Of a stretch of DNA of 64,000 bases, positions 1-10,194 are shown piece by piece. The DNA lies in NCBI GenBank assembly GCA_902728285.1, contig CACVBU010000185.1:1812000-1875999 (forward strand), in the 5' to 3' direction. Source of the stretch: Clytia hemisphaerica (lineage: Eukaryota; Cnidaria; Hydrozoa; Leptothecata; Clytiidae). The stretch's first letter is position 1, and the number at the start of each line of letters is the position of its first letter. The notes below the pieces were generated by a model. It had not been told where the DNA came from and did not search any database. It saw only the letters and a program-made list of their open reading frames with translations. The translations under genes and the position numbers were made by a program.

Positions 1-545
1 TTGGGTTGGCGGTCTGACAAGAAGCACATCACGAAGTGGTTTCCCGAATATCACTTCAGCGGGAGATGTGCCAGTTGACGGGTCAGGCGTGTTTCTGAAT
101 TGAAGAATGGCACGAGTGAATAATTCTGTGTCAATGTTGCCGTTGGGTGCAATGTTGTCTCGAAAGGAGCCTCTTCATTGCTTTGACTGCAACTTCGGCT
201 CGACTGTTTTAACGAGGATTGTATGCTGACGATAATCTGTGATGAACACTCCAGCGTTTCAAGAAATCTTCTGTTTCATTAGCGGTGAATTCTGATCCTC
301 TATCACTACTTAATTCCTGAGGGACACCGAAGGTTGCGAAGAAGCGTTTGAGGGCTCGAATTAATCCTTTGGAACCGATTGTGGTTGGGTTGTGTTCGAC
401 TTTCGTGATGTGTGGCCAGTTGCTAAATCGGTCGACAATCACGAGGTATCAATGCCCATGCAGCTTGAAGTAATCAGATGAGATGGCTTCAAACGGAGAT
501 GTCGGGATAACTGGTTCGATGGGTGGTAAGTTAGGATTGCTGGGT
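1..545 (-). pseudogene. Ty3/gypsy-type integrase fragment
   Basis: Part of the pol gene of an LTR retrotransposon, reading right to left and running off the left edge. The clearest open part is at 209-442, where the translation contains the integrase core block SSDRGSEFT, with the second catalytic Asp region, after a stretch starting IVDRFSNWP. These are typical of the retroviral-type integrase core that joins element DNA to the host. The frame closes on both sides of this piece, so the gene is broken. It lies downstream (in its own sense) of RT/RNase H at 754-2358, the usual Ty3/gypsy order. The family is secure; the element name is unknown. Confidence 0.85.
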
Positions 546-753
546 GAAATTTCCCAACAGGTGTTGCAGATGTTTCTTGTCGTCTAGATGCTTTGGGAGA
601 TACCGGGCCAGAAAACCGATTGCTTTGCTCTTTCTGACATACCGGTTGTGCCTTGGTGTGCAGAATGTAAGCTGGTACAAATTTCTGTTCGAAGGGATGG
701 AGGTATCACTGTTCTGTCACCGAACATAACGACTTGGTCGATTACTTTCGGTA

Positions 754-1959
754 TTACCAGTAAGGTTGAAGTTGGGCTGGCAGTTGTGATGCGTTATTAG
801 GGAATCCATTAGAGATGATGTCGATGAGGATTCTCATGTATGGATCTTCTTTTGTAGCGGACTGAACTCTCTCCCAAGTCACGGCGTGAATTTTATCATG
901 ATCTGATCTAATGGAAGCAATTATTGTTTCTTCCATTGAGTCAAATATTGCAGAGATGGTATCTTCCCCGTCAGCAAAACGAACAGCTGGCTTGCGTGAT
1001 GTAGCGTCGGAAGCAGGGATCATTTTTCCTGGGATGTGGAATATTTTGAATCGCCATGGAAGGGTCCTTTGTTTAAGGCTGAAGATTCTCGGGTTGGTGA
1101 TTTCGTCAAGTGCTCTATCGGAAAAGATGCTTGTAAGAGGTTTGTGATCGGTTAGGATGACAAGATCATCGCATCCCATGGTGAAAAACTTTGTGTCTTC
1201 AAGCGCCCATGCAATTGCTAACGATTCTCCTTCGATAGGTGCATAATTTTGCCAAGCTGGCTTAAGAAAACGAGAGCCAGCTAATGTCACTTTCCAACCG
1301 TCAATACAACAATTAGGTTTTTCGGAAATACAGTTACAGTGTTTTTGATATAGCCAATAACCCATGCCTGTTTTTGACCAATCTGGGCTAAGACAGGTTT
1401 TCAGTTTCGGATCGAAAATTTGCACGCCTTCTTTTATAGAGTCAATGATTAAATTTTTGGACTGTTCGAAAGCTGTTTGCAGTTCATCTGACCAATGGAA
1501 GGGAGTCTTGGGGCTTAGCAAAGGTTTGAACGGTAACACAATCTTTAAAATTTGGCTGTAATGCGACACCTGGTTAATGAGGCCAAACCATGAACGAATG
1601 TCAGAAATTTTCTTAGGAGTTGGGAATTGTCGAATAGCATCAAGGTACTTATCAAGCGGACGGAACTTATTCTCGGTGATGTGGAACCCAGCAAAATCTA
1701 TTTCTTTTTGTGAAAATTGAAATTTGGAGAGATTGAGTACGATTCCCTTTTTTCCTGTCAGTTCAAGGTGGTCTATGATGCGCCACCAGTGATCCTTGAT
1801 TTGATCGTCCCACAAAGCTGTATCATCTACGCATTTCGTTTTTCTGGGTACATCTGTAATGATCTCATCATATCGGTGAGTGTATCCGTCTCCACTAGCA
1901 ATAAACCTTTGTGGAGCTGCACAGTAACGGTAACGACCGAATTCAGTAATAAAAGTCAA
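754..1959 (-). pseudogene. Ty3/gypsy reverse transcriptase (palm/thumb) and RNase H
   Basis: Open frame of 401 codons encoding the C-terminal half of reverse transcriptase followed by RNase H. Seen directly: the degenerate active-site box CVDDTALWD (family form YxDD), the thumb-like stretch FAGFHITENKFRP, then RNase H signatures including GESLAIAWALEDTKFF and LVILTDHKPL. A tether-like IPGKMIPASDATSR follows. The RT fingers are in another frame at 2005-2358, and the two parts are separated by the palindrome at 2000-2079. The frame is otherwise long and open, so the element decayed recently. It is a relic, not a host gene. Confidence 0.93.
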
Positions 1960-1999
1960 AAAGTGTCTATCTTCACTATCTACTGGTACAGAGTGATAA

Positions 2000-2079
2000 C
2001 CGTTTCACCAAGCTCGCTCGATTCCACCTCGCACATATCGATATGTGCAAGGTGGAATCGAGCAAGCTTGGTGAAACGG
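2000..2079. repeat. 80-bp near-perfect palindrome inside RT
   Basis: Arms 2000-2039 and 2040-2079 are reverse complements with only two mismatches (2030/2049 and 2015/2064) and no spacer; the centre is ATATCGATAT. The right arm reads as normal RT coding sequence on the minus strand. The left arm is an inverted copy that replaces the next few RT codons. Confidence 0.95.
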
Positions 2080-2358
2080 GGAAACTGTATGATGAGTGTC
2101 TCTGACACAATGTTTGTTCAAGGACTGAAAATCAACAACCCGACGAGGGTTACCATTGGGTTTTCTTGTCAATATAGCTCGGTGGCACCAACTATTGGGA
2201 GTGTTTGGTTCGACTTTTTCGATGACACCCAGTCGTACATCTTCGTCTAGCTGTTGTTTTACCTTTTCTTGCCAATGAATTGGTACTGAAGCAGGGGTAT
2301 GGACTGCTGATGGTTCTGCATTAGGGTCTATGGTCAATTTAATTGGTGGGCCAAACAT
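2005..2358 (-). pseudogene. Ty3/gypsy reverse transcriptase (N-terminal fingers)
   Basis: Encodes the start of the RT domain: GVIEKVEPNTPNSWCHRAIL, then KPNGNPRRVVDFQSLNKHC, which match the conserved first blocks of Ty3/gypsy RT. The reading then enters SPFHQACSIPPCTYR and is lost at the inverted repeat. Known relatives continue with a short VTDAxNGYHSVP-type block; the GYHSVP part can be read again just left of the palindrome. So a short stretch of RT was replaced or displaced rather than the element simply ending. Nonfunctional. Confidence 0.9.
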
Positions 2359-2383
2359 TGTAGGGAGTTTCTGATGGGTGTAC

Positions 2384-3127
2384 TTATTGAAGGTGGAAGA
2401 TGAATATCTGTCGAGGAGCTCTCATCTTTGTTACGTTCTCTTCGTTCGGAGCAAATGGAAGTTCCTTAGGACGGGGAGGAGGTTGCTGTCTTGGTTCGCA
2501 TTCGCATTTCTGTTCAGGTCTAGCTGGTTGGGTTGGTAGATCGATTGGTTTGACTGGTGTATCTACGATAGTGCTAATGGATGGAAAGGACTTGTTGATG
2601 ATTTGGAGATTTTCCATTGCTCGTCGACTGAGATAAAATAAATCGGTAGAGTCTGTTATATAAATCATTTCAGCTGTTTCAATACGTTGACCAAAGCTGT
2701 TTGTTCCAGAAAGACGTGTAAAGACAGTTCCTTTGATGTCGATACCTTCGTTGTTGGCAGCGCGCATTTTACGTTTAACAGGTACAATGTCACTTTCACG
2801 AAATCCACATTTTTTGAATGTTTTCATTCCCATGAGTGATGATTGCGCACCAGTGTCGGTTATTGCGGTGACACTGGTTGATTTAACGTGTCTGTAGGGA
2901 ATGTTCATATGTTCATAATCCGACTTGTTGGTGTGGATTTTGAGCTTAATCGATGGTTGAGGTTTGGACTTGGTAACCATCCAACCATAACTGCCATCAA
3001 ACACGTAGTGGTGCATCGGCTGTAATTGTTTACGTTTGGAGTATTTCGCCTGGCGTTCATTGCTTGTTGCAAAGGAAATGGTTGAAATTGCATCGAAGAG
3101 CGCACTGGCTGCATCTTTGGTGGGCAC
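2384..3127 (-). pseudogene. Ty3/gypsy aspartic protease region
   Basis: Open frame of 247 codons upstream of RT in the element's sense. It contains the retropepsin active-site motif AITDTGAQSSLMG, preceded by a hydrophobic strand, and a later RRAMENLQII-like flap/linker region. The C-terminal part is Pro/Gln-rich and leads towards RT. The protease would cut the Gag-Pol polyprotein. The frame ends at 2384, whereas RT resumes at 2358 in another frame, so it is separated from RT by a frame break. Confidence 0.85.
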
Positions 3128-3159
3128 GTTCTCGTTTTTCCAGCAATCAACACATAAAT

Positions 3160-3725
3160 GAAATTATTTTAACACTTTAGACGGTCCCTTTCGACTACTT
3201 TGTATGTTTCTAGGGTGAGAATCATTGTTGATTGCGCTGTTTTGTAGATTTGGTGTTGAAATTATTGCTCGTAATGCAATGCCTTTGTTTACAATGGTGG
3301 CTATGGTGTCGCTCAGTGACTTGGTGTCAAGGTCTGGGAAACCAAGTACTTCTTTCTTGATATCCTCATCAGCTATTCAGAGATGACGACATACTTAACC
3401 ATCTCATCAGTGTAGTCTACAGAGTGGTTACAAATTGAACAGTCCTTATTGAAAGCACATGTTTGTGCTTTTCCTTTAACTTTTGCAGCAAATGATCTGA
3501 TAGGTTGTCCATGATCCTGGTGGAGTGCAAAAAGTTCAGTGCGACGAACGCTAGCAGCAATTTAAATAACAGCGAGTCTTTTAATTGCATCTAATAAGTC
3601 TGGAGTCTGCTTCTGTTGTGGCAGCAATGTCCTGTACATCCTTAAACAGTTCAGTTTCTAAGTCAGGGTCACAACACTGCCATAAATGTGTGGTGATTTG
3701 GGTTGCCGGAATATCAGTTCCATTT
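3160..3725 (-). pseudogene. Ty3/gypsy gag remnant
   Basis: Minus-strand translation in broken frames still shows Gag-like blocks: near 3560-3385 a stretch including FAAKVKGKAQTCAF and DYTDEMVKYVV, and near 3725-3600 a stretch including TTHLWQCCDPDLE. These match the capsid-like Gag domain found upstream of protease in invertebrate gypsy elements. At least one stop (near 3375) interrupts it. Between about 3726 and 3931 there is a T/G-rich stretch with nothing recognisable before the LINE begins. Confidence 0.65.
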
Positions 3726-3931
3726 TTTAATAAGTTCTATTTTTTAACAAAAGTAATTCCAATCCTCCTCGGTTGTATCCTTTGAGATGGTCGGTCGGGT
3801 GATTTTGGGTTTTTTTTGTTTTGTTGGTTGTGGAGCACGGTGTTGAGTGACAGCAGTTGCGTGTGTGTGAGTTAAAGCGTGCAGGTTGAGCTTTTAACTT
3901 AGAACCCAATAACCAAGTAATTAAGAATTTC

Positions 3932-5849
3932 ATGGATGCACATAACCTTTATAATTTGGTCAAACAAAAAACCTGCTTCAAGTCAAAAAATGGCACTTGT
4001 ATTGACTTGATTCTAACGAACAAGAAGCATTCTTTTCAATTCACTGGTGCTTTAGAAACGGGTTCTAGTGATTATCACTTGCTAATTCATACTATGATGA
4101 AATCTACATTTGAGAAATTACCACCTGTGAAAAAGAAGTACAGAGATTATAAAAATTTTGACTCAGTTTTATTTCTTAACGAGCTAAATTGTCAACTTAA
4201 AAATAGCAATATTGTTGATTATAGTGTATTTGATAAGATTTTTGTTACATTATTAGATGAGCATGCACCTCAAAAAACAAAGTTTGTCCACGCTGATAAT
4301 AAGCAACATGTAACTAAGGATCTCAGGAAAGCTATTATGCTCCGTTCCCAACTTAAACGCACTGCTAATAAAACAAAGAATCCTGAGGATGTTGCTCGTT
4401 ATAATCGTCAGAGAAACTTTGTTGTTAATAAAAATAGGAAAGCTAAGAAATCTTTCTTCCTCAAAAATGACCCAAAACAATCTCCCAAGGGATTTTGGGA
4501 CACCTTTAAACATTTGTTCTCAAATAAGGTCAATATTGCGGGGGAAAGAATTCAGCTCGTTGAAAATGGAAGTATTGTATCTAATGACTTGGATATTGCT
4601 GAAACTTTCAACGATCATTACAATACTGTTACTGACAGATTGGACGTTCCAAGTTGGAACAATGTTACAGGTGAAGGCTCTGATAGTGTCAATTCCGCCA
4701 TAAATAAATTTGCTGATCATCCAAGTATAATCAAAATTCTTGAAAAAAGGCGTGATGTTGATAAATTTGAGCTCTTACCTGTAACAAATTCAGATATGCT
4801 TAAAGCCATAAATCATGTGAATGAATCCAAGTCAGTCAGTGGTAGCATTCCTACTAAAATCATAAAGTTAGCCAAATTTGTTTGTGCTCCAACTTTGACA
4901 TCATGCTTCAATAACTCTCTTCAATCTCAAAACTTTCCTGACAGCTTGAAGCTTGCTAATATAATTCCAGTCCATAAGAAAAAAAAGCAAACATGACAAG
5001 GATAATTACAGGCCCGTCAGTCTCCTCCCATCTCTGGCTAAAATCTTTGAAAAACTTATTTCAAATCAACTCAACACCTTCTTTGAATCATTTTTCTCTA
5101 ACGGACTCTGTGGTTTTCGTAAACAGTATAGCACGCAGAGTGCTTTACTAAATATGTTACGAAAATGGCAGAATTCACTGTCCAAATCAAAAAAGATTGG
5201 AGCAATTCTGATGGATCTGTCTAAAGCCTTTGACTGTTTGCCTCATGATCTTCTGATCGCAAAACTTTATGCATATGGATTGGATTGTAGAAGCCTAGCT
5301 TTTATGCAAAGTTATTTAAAAAACAGAAAGCATAGGGTCAGAGTTGGTTCATCGTTCAGTAATTGGCTACCTTTGCTATTTGGTGTGCCTCAGGGATCTA
5401 TTTTAGGACCTATTCTTTTCAATGTTTTTATCAATGATTTGTTTTTCTTTGTTAATGAAGACGACCTCTGTAACTTTGCTGATGACGATACTCTGCACAA
5501 AAGTGCTTCGTCTCTAGATGAGGCCCTCGAAGCTTTAATTCTAGACCTAGAAATCATTCTAGCTTGGTTTAGACACAACTCCCTTGTTGCAAATCCAGAG
5601 AAGTTTCAGGTGTTGTTTCCAGGCACAAAGAATGCAAATATAGTTTTCAATGTTGGAAATATTACATTAGAGCCTTCCGAGAGCGTGAAACTGCTTGGAG
5701 TAACTATCGACAGTGGCCTCACTTTTTATAATCACGTACAGGACATCTGCAAAAAGGCTGCACAGAAGACCAAAACTATTTTTAGAATTAGAGCATATTT
5801 AAACCAAGAGCAAGCAGATTTATTATTTAATAGTTTTATCATAGTATAA
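3932..5849 (+). pseudogene. LINE (jockey-like) endonuclease end plus reverse transcriptase
   Basis: A 5'-truncated non-LTR retrotransposon. The first frame (3932-4996) starts in the C-terminal part of the APE-type endonuclease (CIDLILTN and SSDYHLLIH) and runs into RT. The reading frame shifts at an A-rich run near 4980-4990; RT continues through NYRPVSLLPSLAKIFEKLIS to 5154-5849. Motifs: MDLSKAFDCLPHDLL, GVPQGSILGPILFNVFINDL, and FADDDT as the catalytic box. The C-terminal part is missing: the element stops at FNSFI, exactly where the inverted-repeat element at 5840 begins. Its remaining 3' part is not seen right of 12946, so the truncation may predate or differ from that insertion. Confidence 0.93.
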
Positions 5850-5913
5850 GAAAGCTGCGGCTGGAATGATAACATCTGAATTTCTGTTGTTTTATCTCTG
5901 TCGTATTTGATGA

Positions 5914-6541
5914 GTTAATTTTACGTCAGAGGGTCGAAATGTTGTTAGCAGTGTAAACAGGTGAAGATTTTGGGGAGGCAAATAAATGACAAAAGTGTAT
6001 TAGGTTCCGAAATGTGTATTTGTCGAAATGAGTAAAATGTAGTAAACTTGAAATGATTGAAATTTGCCGAAATCTGTGAAATGAAATTAATGTGAAATAT
6101 TTTTCGCTTTGGGGCTGATGTTGGGGATGTACCATGCAATATGAGGTCTAACTTAAGCGCCTAAGACCGTAAGGATGACGGCCTGTCGAAGGACTGTAAG
6201 GAGGACAGCCATATGAGCGTGGACTGTAAGGAGGACAGCCTTTACTCCTAACCTTATGAGCATGGGCTGTAAGGAGGACAGCCTTTACTCCTGAACCTTA
6301 TGAGCGTGGACTGTAAGGAGGACAGTCAAATGAGCGTGGACTGTAAGGAGGACAGCCATATAAACGTGGACTGTAAGGAGGACAGCCTTTACTCCTAACC
6401 TTATGAGCGTGGACTGTAAGGAGGACAGCCTTTACTCCTCAACCTTATGAGCGTGGACTGTAAGGAGGACAGTCTTTACTCCTAACATGTATGTGCCTGT
6501 AGATACTGTATAAGCGAGCCACTAGGTAGGAGTATGGGGTT
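5914..6541. repeat. Duplicated 628-bp block, copy 1
   Basis: Starts at TTAATTTTACGTCAGAGGG and ends near AGTATGGGG. It is almost identical to 6982-7610, base by base over about 628 bp with only a few substitutions (for example GTTAGCAG versus GTTAACAG). It includes the eight-unit hairpin minisatellite. Confidence 0.95.
6185..6485. repeat. Hairpin minisatellite, copy 1
   Basis: Eight occurrences of CTGTAAGGAGGACAG in about 300 bp, preceded by the related CCGTAAGGATGACGG. The longer unit is about 43 bp (GAGCGTGGACTG... then TTTACTCCTAACCTTA). Each core can fold: GGCTGT and ACAGCC form a 6-bp stem around AAGGAGG. Variants (GGACTG, GGGCTG, ACAGTC) partly keep the pairing. Confidence 0.93.
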
Positions 6542-6981
6542 CCGAAGGGACCTACACCAATGGAGAGCATATTGCATGATACATTCCAAAAGAAGACAAA
6601 AAAGACTAGTCCCTGGACTAAAAACACCTTTTGGGGAAAAAACCTGGCTGGTAATAGCTGTGCTGCTGCTTGTGCGTCCTCGTCGTCGGACGTGGGCGTC
6701 GTCGCCAGTCATCCTGAAATGAGAGAGAGAAAAAAGCAAGCAAAAACTGGCGCATACAAGTACCATGTCCCTCCCTAACTCCATGTATGGAAGGGAAGGG
6801 AGGGTGGGAAATTGAAAACACAAGAATAAGAAAGGCTAAGCATGGTTTCACTCCCGTATAAATAGTGATACTGGGATTTGAGTAAGGGCTTCTAGAGTGC
6901 ATAGCATGATGGCGGAAGGGTGTATTGCGGGCGTTAATTTGTCTTCCTAAAATTAACCTAAGCTAACTAAAGTTAGCTCTA
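6542..6981. other. Spacer between duplicated blocks, with repeated TATA-containing segment
   Basis: No gene is supported. The part 6809-6960 recurs at 12129-12286. It contains CCCGTATAAATAGTGATACT, a TATA-box-like sequence, then ATGATGGCGGAAGGGTG. It may be a promoter or end of an unidentified element; this is inference only. Confidence 0.6.
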
Positions 6982-7610
6982 ATTAATTTTACGTCAGAGG
7001 GTCGAAATGTTGTTAACAGTGTAAACAGGTGAAGATTTTGGGGAGGCAAATAAATGACAAAAGTGTATTAGGTTCCGAAATGTGTATTTGTCGAAATGAG
7101 TAAAATGTAGTAAACTTGAAATGATTGAAATTTGCCGAAATCTGTGAAATGAAATTAATGTGAAATATTTTTCGCTTTGGGGCTGATGTTGGGGATGTAC
7201 CATGCAATATGAGGTCTAACTTAAGCGCCTAAGACCGTAAGGATGACGGCCTGTCGAAGGACTGTAAGGAGGACAGCCATATGAGCGTGGACTGTAAGGA
7301 GGACAGCCTTTACTCCTAACCTTATGAGCATGGGCTGTAAGGAGGACAGCCTTTACTCCTGAACCTTATGAGCGTGGACTGTAAGGAGGACAGTCAAATG
7401 AGCGTGGACTGTAAGGAGGACAGCCATATAAACGTGGACTGTAAGGAGGACAGCCTTTACTCCTAACCTTATGAGCGTGGACTGTAAGGAGGACAGCCTT
7501 TACTCCTCAACCTTATGAGCGTGGACTGTAAGGAGGACAGTCTTTACTCCTAACATGTATGTGCCTGTAGATACTGTATAAGCGAGCCACTAGGTAGGAG
7601 TATGGGGCTC
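6982..7610. repeat. Duplicated 628-bp block, copy 2, with second hairpin minisatellite
   Basis: Direct copy of 5914-6541. Minisatellite cores occupy about 7253-7553 with the same number and order of units as copy 1, so the whole block was duplicated after the minisatellite expanded. Confidence 0.95.
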
Positions 7611-7923
7611 CGAAGGGACCCACACCCCCAAAACGTCCCCAAAACTACCCGCACAATACATCCCCAAATCAGCAGCCAAACTCAAAAAGAAGTCATTACA
7701 CATTAGGAACCTGACTCTTACTAAAAGGATGACAGTCTTGGTCTTAGTGCTTTAAAGTTCTCCCTATAGGTCATAATGAGAATAGCCTGAGCCCATGTAT
7801 TTGATGAAGATGGCCTGAGCCTATATCCTGGTGAGAATAACCTGAGCCCATGTCCTGATAGGGATGATTGATTTTAGTCTAAATTGTAATGAGGATGATT
7901 GGACTTAGGTGCCTAAGACCGTA
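7611..7923. repeat. Degenerate short tandem repeats
   Basis: C-rich CCCCAAAACGTCCCC stretch, then decayed units of the form GAGAATAGCCTGAGCCCATGT (about four copies, 7780-7860). Ends with GCCTAAGACCGTA, the same phrase that precedes the hairpin cores at 6157 and 7225; here it is interrupted by the next element. Confidence 0.7.
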
Positions 7924-8415
7924 GCAGACCTGCCAATGCTCACGGTTTACTCGTGAGGCTCACGGTTTTCGACCAAATCTCAAGGTCTCACGAGTGCCCT
8001 CGAAAACCTCACGGTTTTTCCAGGTTTTCTGCCTGTCAAAAAGTTTTACTGCTTAGCCTACCATTTTGACTACAGAAGACTTGTTTTTACCCGCGGGCAC
8101 TTTCCGTGTATAAATAAGCCTTCGGAAACCCCCATAAATAGCGGAAATGCTATAATTATTAGGGAGATAATTTGATGTTGTGTTCTCAAGACTCTCACGC
8201 TTACGATTTTATCCCCCTTATATTTCTTTTGATGAAAGAAAAGAATCGGAATTTTTTTTCAATGTAAACAAATATGGCGGAATCCGAATCAAGCAAGAAT
8301 ATTTTATCTAGTGCTCTTTTGTCTAAAACAGAAAAAAATCAAAAACGAAAATCTCACGGTTTTTGCCTGAATCTCAAGGTTTTCTGAGGAAAAAAATAAA
8401 AGTCTCAAGGTTTTG

Positions 8416-8418
<3 letters not shown>

Positions 8419-8450
<32 letters not shown>

Positions 8451-9795
8451 CTATAGTATATGAAACACGAACAAATAGTACAAAACTAAGGGTTCCTAAC
8501 CTCCCGCAAAAGGACCACCAGATCATACCGCCAGGAGAAAGGAACCCAAACTAAGCTAACAATAAATTAATAAATCAATTGATAAATGCATGGAAAAAAA
8601 AACTTACTACAGAGGATAAATACTAACAAAAAAAATAAAAAAACAAAAACAAAAAGAGCTTGGAGAGCAGTTAGAGTAAAAGACTAAAATAACGGTCCCC
8701 CAAAACGGCTTGTGTCACGGATAAATTTTATTGTTATACTCAATATATCGTGATTTTGGACAATGCTAAAATCGGGGTCGCCATAAAGAAGTATTCTACA
8801 CAATGTTTTGGGATTAAATGGAAACAAGGTTATGTCAAGTTGAAGAAGGCTGTCAAACATCACAAGTCTGTCATTAGAGTAATCAGAGCAATGCATCAAA
8901 AAATGCTGTGTTGTTTCTACTGAATTTTGTCGACAGTTGCAGAAGGGGTCAACTGTGTCTGCAAAATTATGCCTGAACTTATGCTCACGAAGATGACTGA
9001 AACCAACCCTTAATCGGTTAAGGAGAACAACACCATCGTTGTCACTAGCTCTGAAAATTGAGTTAGCACTGGGTCTGAGAAATCGGAGAATTGCTTGCTT
9101 GAAAGACTTAATAGTGGGAAGATTTCGTATATGATCTCCGAGGTTATTCCATTCATTTATGCAAAAAGGAAAGAAAGAGGCACGATAACGCTCGGTTCTA
9201 CAGAAAGGTGCCTCGAGTGGTGGTTTTATCCTTCGTCCTGCATTGCGTTCTTCCTCTCCTCTCTGGGGAGGAAGAATATTCGTAAGATAAGCAGGAGCAA
9301 AGCCATTGATTATTTTATAAAAAAATACGAGTCTTCTAATTAACCGTCTGTCTGCCAGGCTTTCAAAGCCTAGCTCAAGGTATATTTTTTCTCTGGATGT
9401 TCCTCTGAAGCATCCAGTAATTGCAAGACAGGCATCATATTGAACAGACTCGAGTTTTTCAGAAAATGTAGAATTACCAGGACGATCATATACGATATCT
9501 CCATAATCTAGGTGTGGTCTAACATAGGTTTTGTATATAGTGACAAGAGATTCCCTGGGTAGAAACTTACGAAGTCTGCGAATAAGACCAATACCTTGAT
9601 TAGCTTTTTTTATTTTTTCATCAAGGTGACGGTCAAAGGCCAGCTTTTGATCAAGTATGAGACCAAGATGTTTTTGATGATCCTGAATTGCAATGGCTGC
9701 ATTATTGAAAATAATTTCTGGGGGGTCAGCTGGATTTAACCTCCGGGTAAAGTACACTTCAACTGCCTGTTTAGAAGGATCAGGGTTGAAGGACA
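8419..9795 (-). mobile_element. 5'-truncated LINE insertion with poly(A) and target duplication
   Basis: On the minus strand the element ends in a poly(A) seen here as about 30 T at 8419-8448, and starts at 9795. The sequence TTTTGGCCTTT occurs at 8411-8421 and 9796-9806 on both sides: an 11-bp target-site duplication typical of target-primed LINE integration. It sits within the inverted-repeat element 7924-9825. Confidence 0.92.
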
Positions 9796-9796
9796 T
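8684..9796 (-). pseudogene. LINE reverse transcriptase, C-terminal half
   Basis: Intact 370-codon frame covering the end of RT (HLGLILDQKLAFDRHL, then RPHLDYGDIVYD, a thumb-like region) and a long C-terminal domain ending in a Cys/His cluster (FCNCRQNSVETTQHFLMHC). That cluster resembles the nucleic-acid-binding tails of several animal LINE clades. The N-terminal endonuclease and the catalytic FADD box are absent because the insertion is 5' truncated. The apparent start codon is created at the insertion boundary and has no meaning. The uninterrupted frame suggests a young copy, different in family from the LINE at 3932-5849. Confidence 0.92.
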
Positions 9797-9825
9797 TTTG
9801 GCCTTTCAAAGGTTGGCAGGTCTGC

Positions 9826-10194
9826 CGTAGGGATGACGGCCTGTCGAAGGACTGTAAGGAGGACAGCCATATGAGCAAGGCAGGATGGTCTGAATCGAGA
9901 TCTGAGGGTAAAATTGTTTGGACATTTAATGCAAGGGATCTGCTAAATATATAATAAGATTATTTGAAGATGGTGACGTATAACTTTAATCTAAGCACTG
10001 TATCTCTGTGGGGTATGTTTCAGGGAAAGAAAGGGAACCAAGTACCAGGGTAGTTGAAACCAAAAAAGCAATCTACTTATTGTGAAGTCTCCAGACCCAA
10101 ATTATGTTACAGCTGTACAGGGAATAGGTGTCAAAAAAAAAAAGAAAAAAAAAAAAAAAAAACATATCTCAACAAGTAAATTTCCACGTGTTCA
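9826..10194. other. Minisatellite relic and A-rich spacer
   Basis: 9826-9875 carries one unit of the hairpin repeat (CTGTAAGGAGGACAGCC) continuing the interrupted block. The rest has no gene; an A-rich run lies at 10133-10162. Confidence 0.7.

Larger units (their letters stand above)
7924..9825. mobile_element. Inverted-repeat element with CTCACGGTTTT subterminal repeats
   Basis: Ends are GCAGACCTGCCAA (7924-7936) and its exact reverse complement (9813-9825). Flanks are CGTA on both sides (7920-7923 and 9826-9829). Left flank GCCTAAGACCGTA and right flank GGATGACGGCCTGTCG join to give the intact sequence seen at 6157 and 7225, so the empty site is visible in the window. The left part has at least five CTCAAGG/CTCACGG-TTTT repeats, which could be transposase-binding sites (inference). 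Without the nested LINE it would be about 510 bp and non-coding. Confidence 0.9.

Noticed and set aside
5926..6135. Identical 69-codon frames at 5926-6135 and 6994-7203
   Set aside because: Identity is due to the 628-bp block duplication, not to protein conservation; composition is not protein-like.
6185..6485. Shine-Dalgarno-like AAGGAGG repeats as bacterial ribosome sites
   Set aside because: The motif is the loop of a minisatellite hairpin in animal DNA; no frames follow it.
6482..6902. Several 60-113-codon frames on both strands between the minisatellite blocks
   Set aside because: They conflict with each other, are low-complexity and have no domain; they fall in repeated DNA.
8363..8554. 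63-codon frame with a poly-Phe run
   Set aside because: The Phe run is the LINE poly(A) tail read on the opposite strand.
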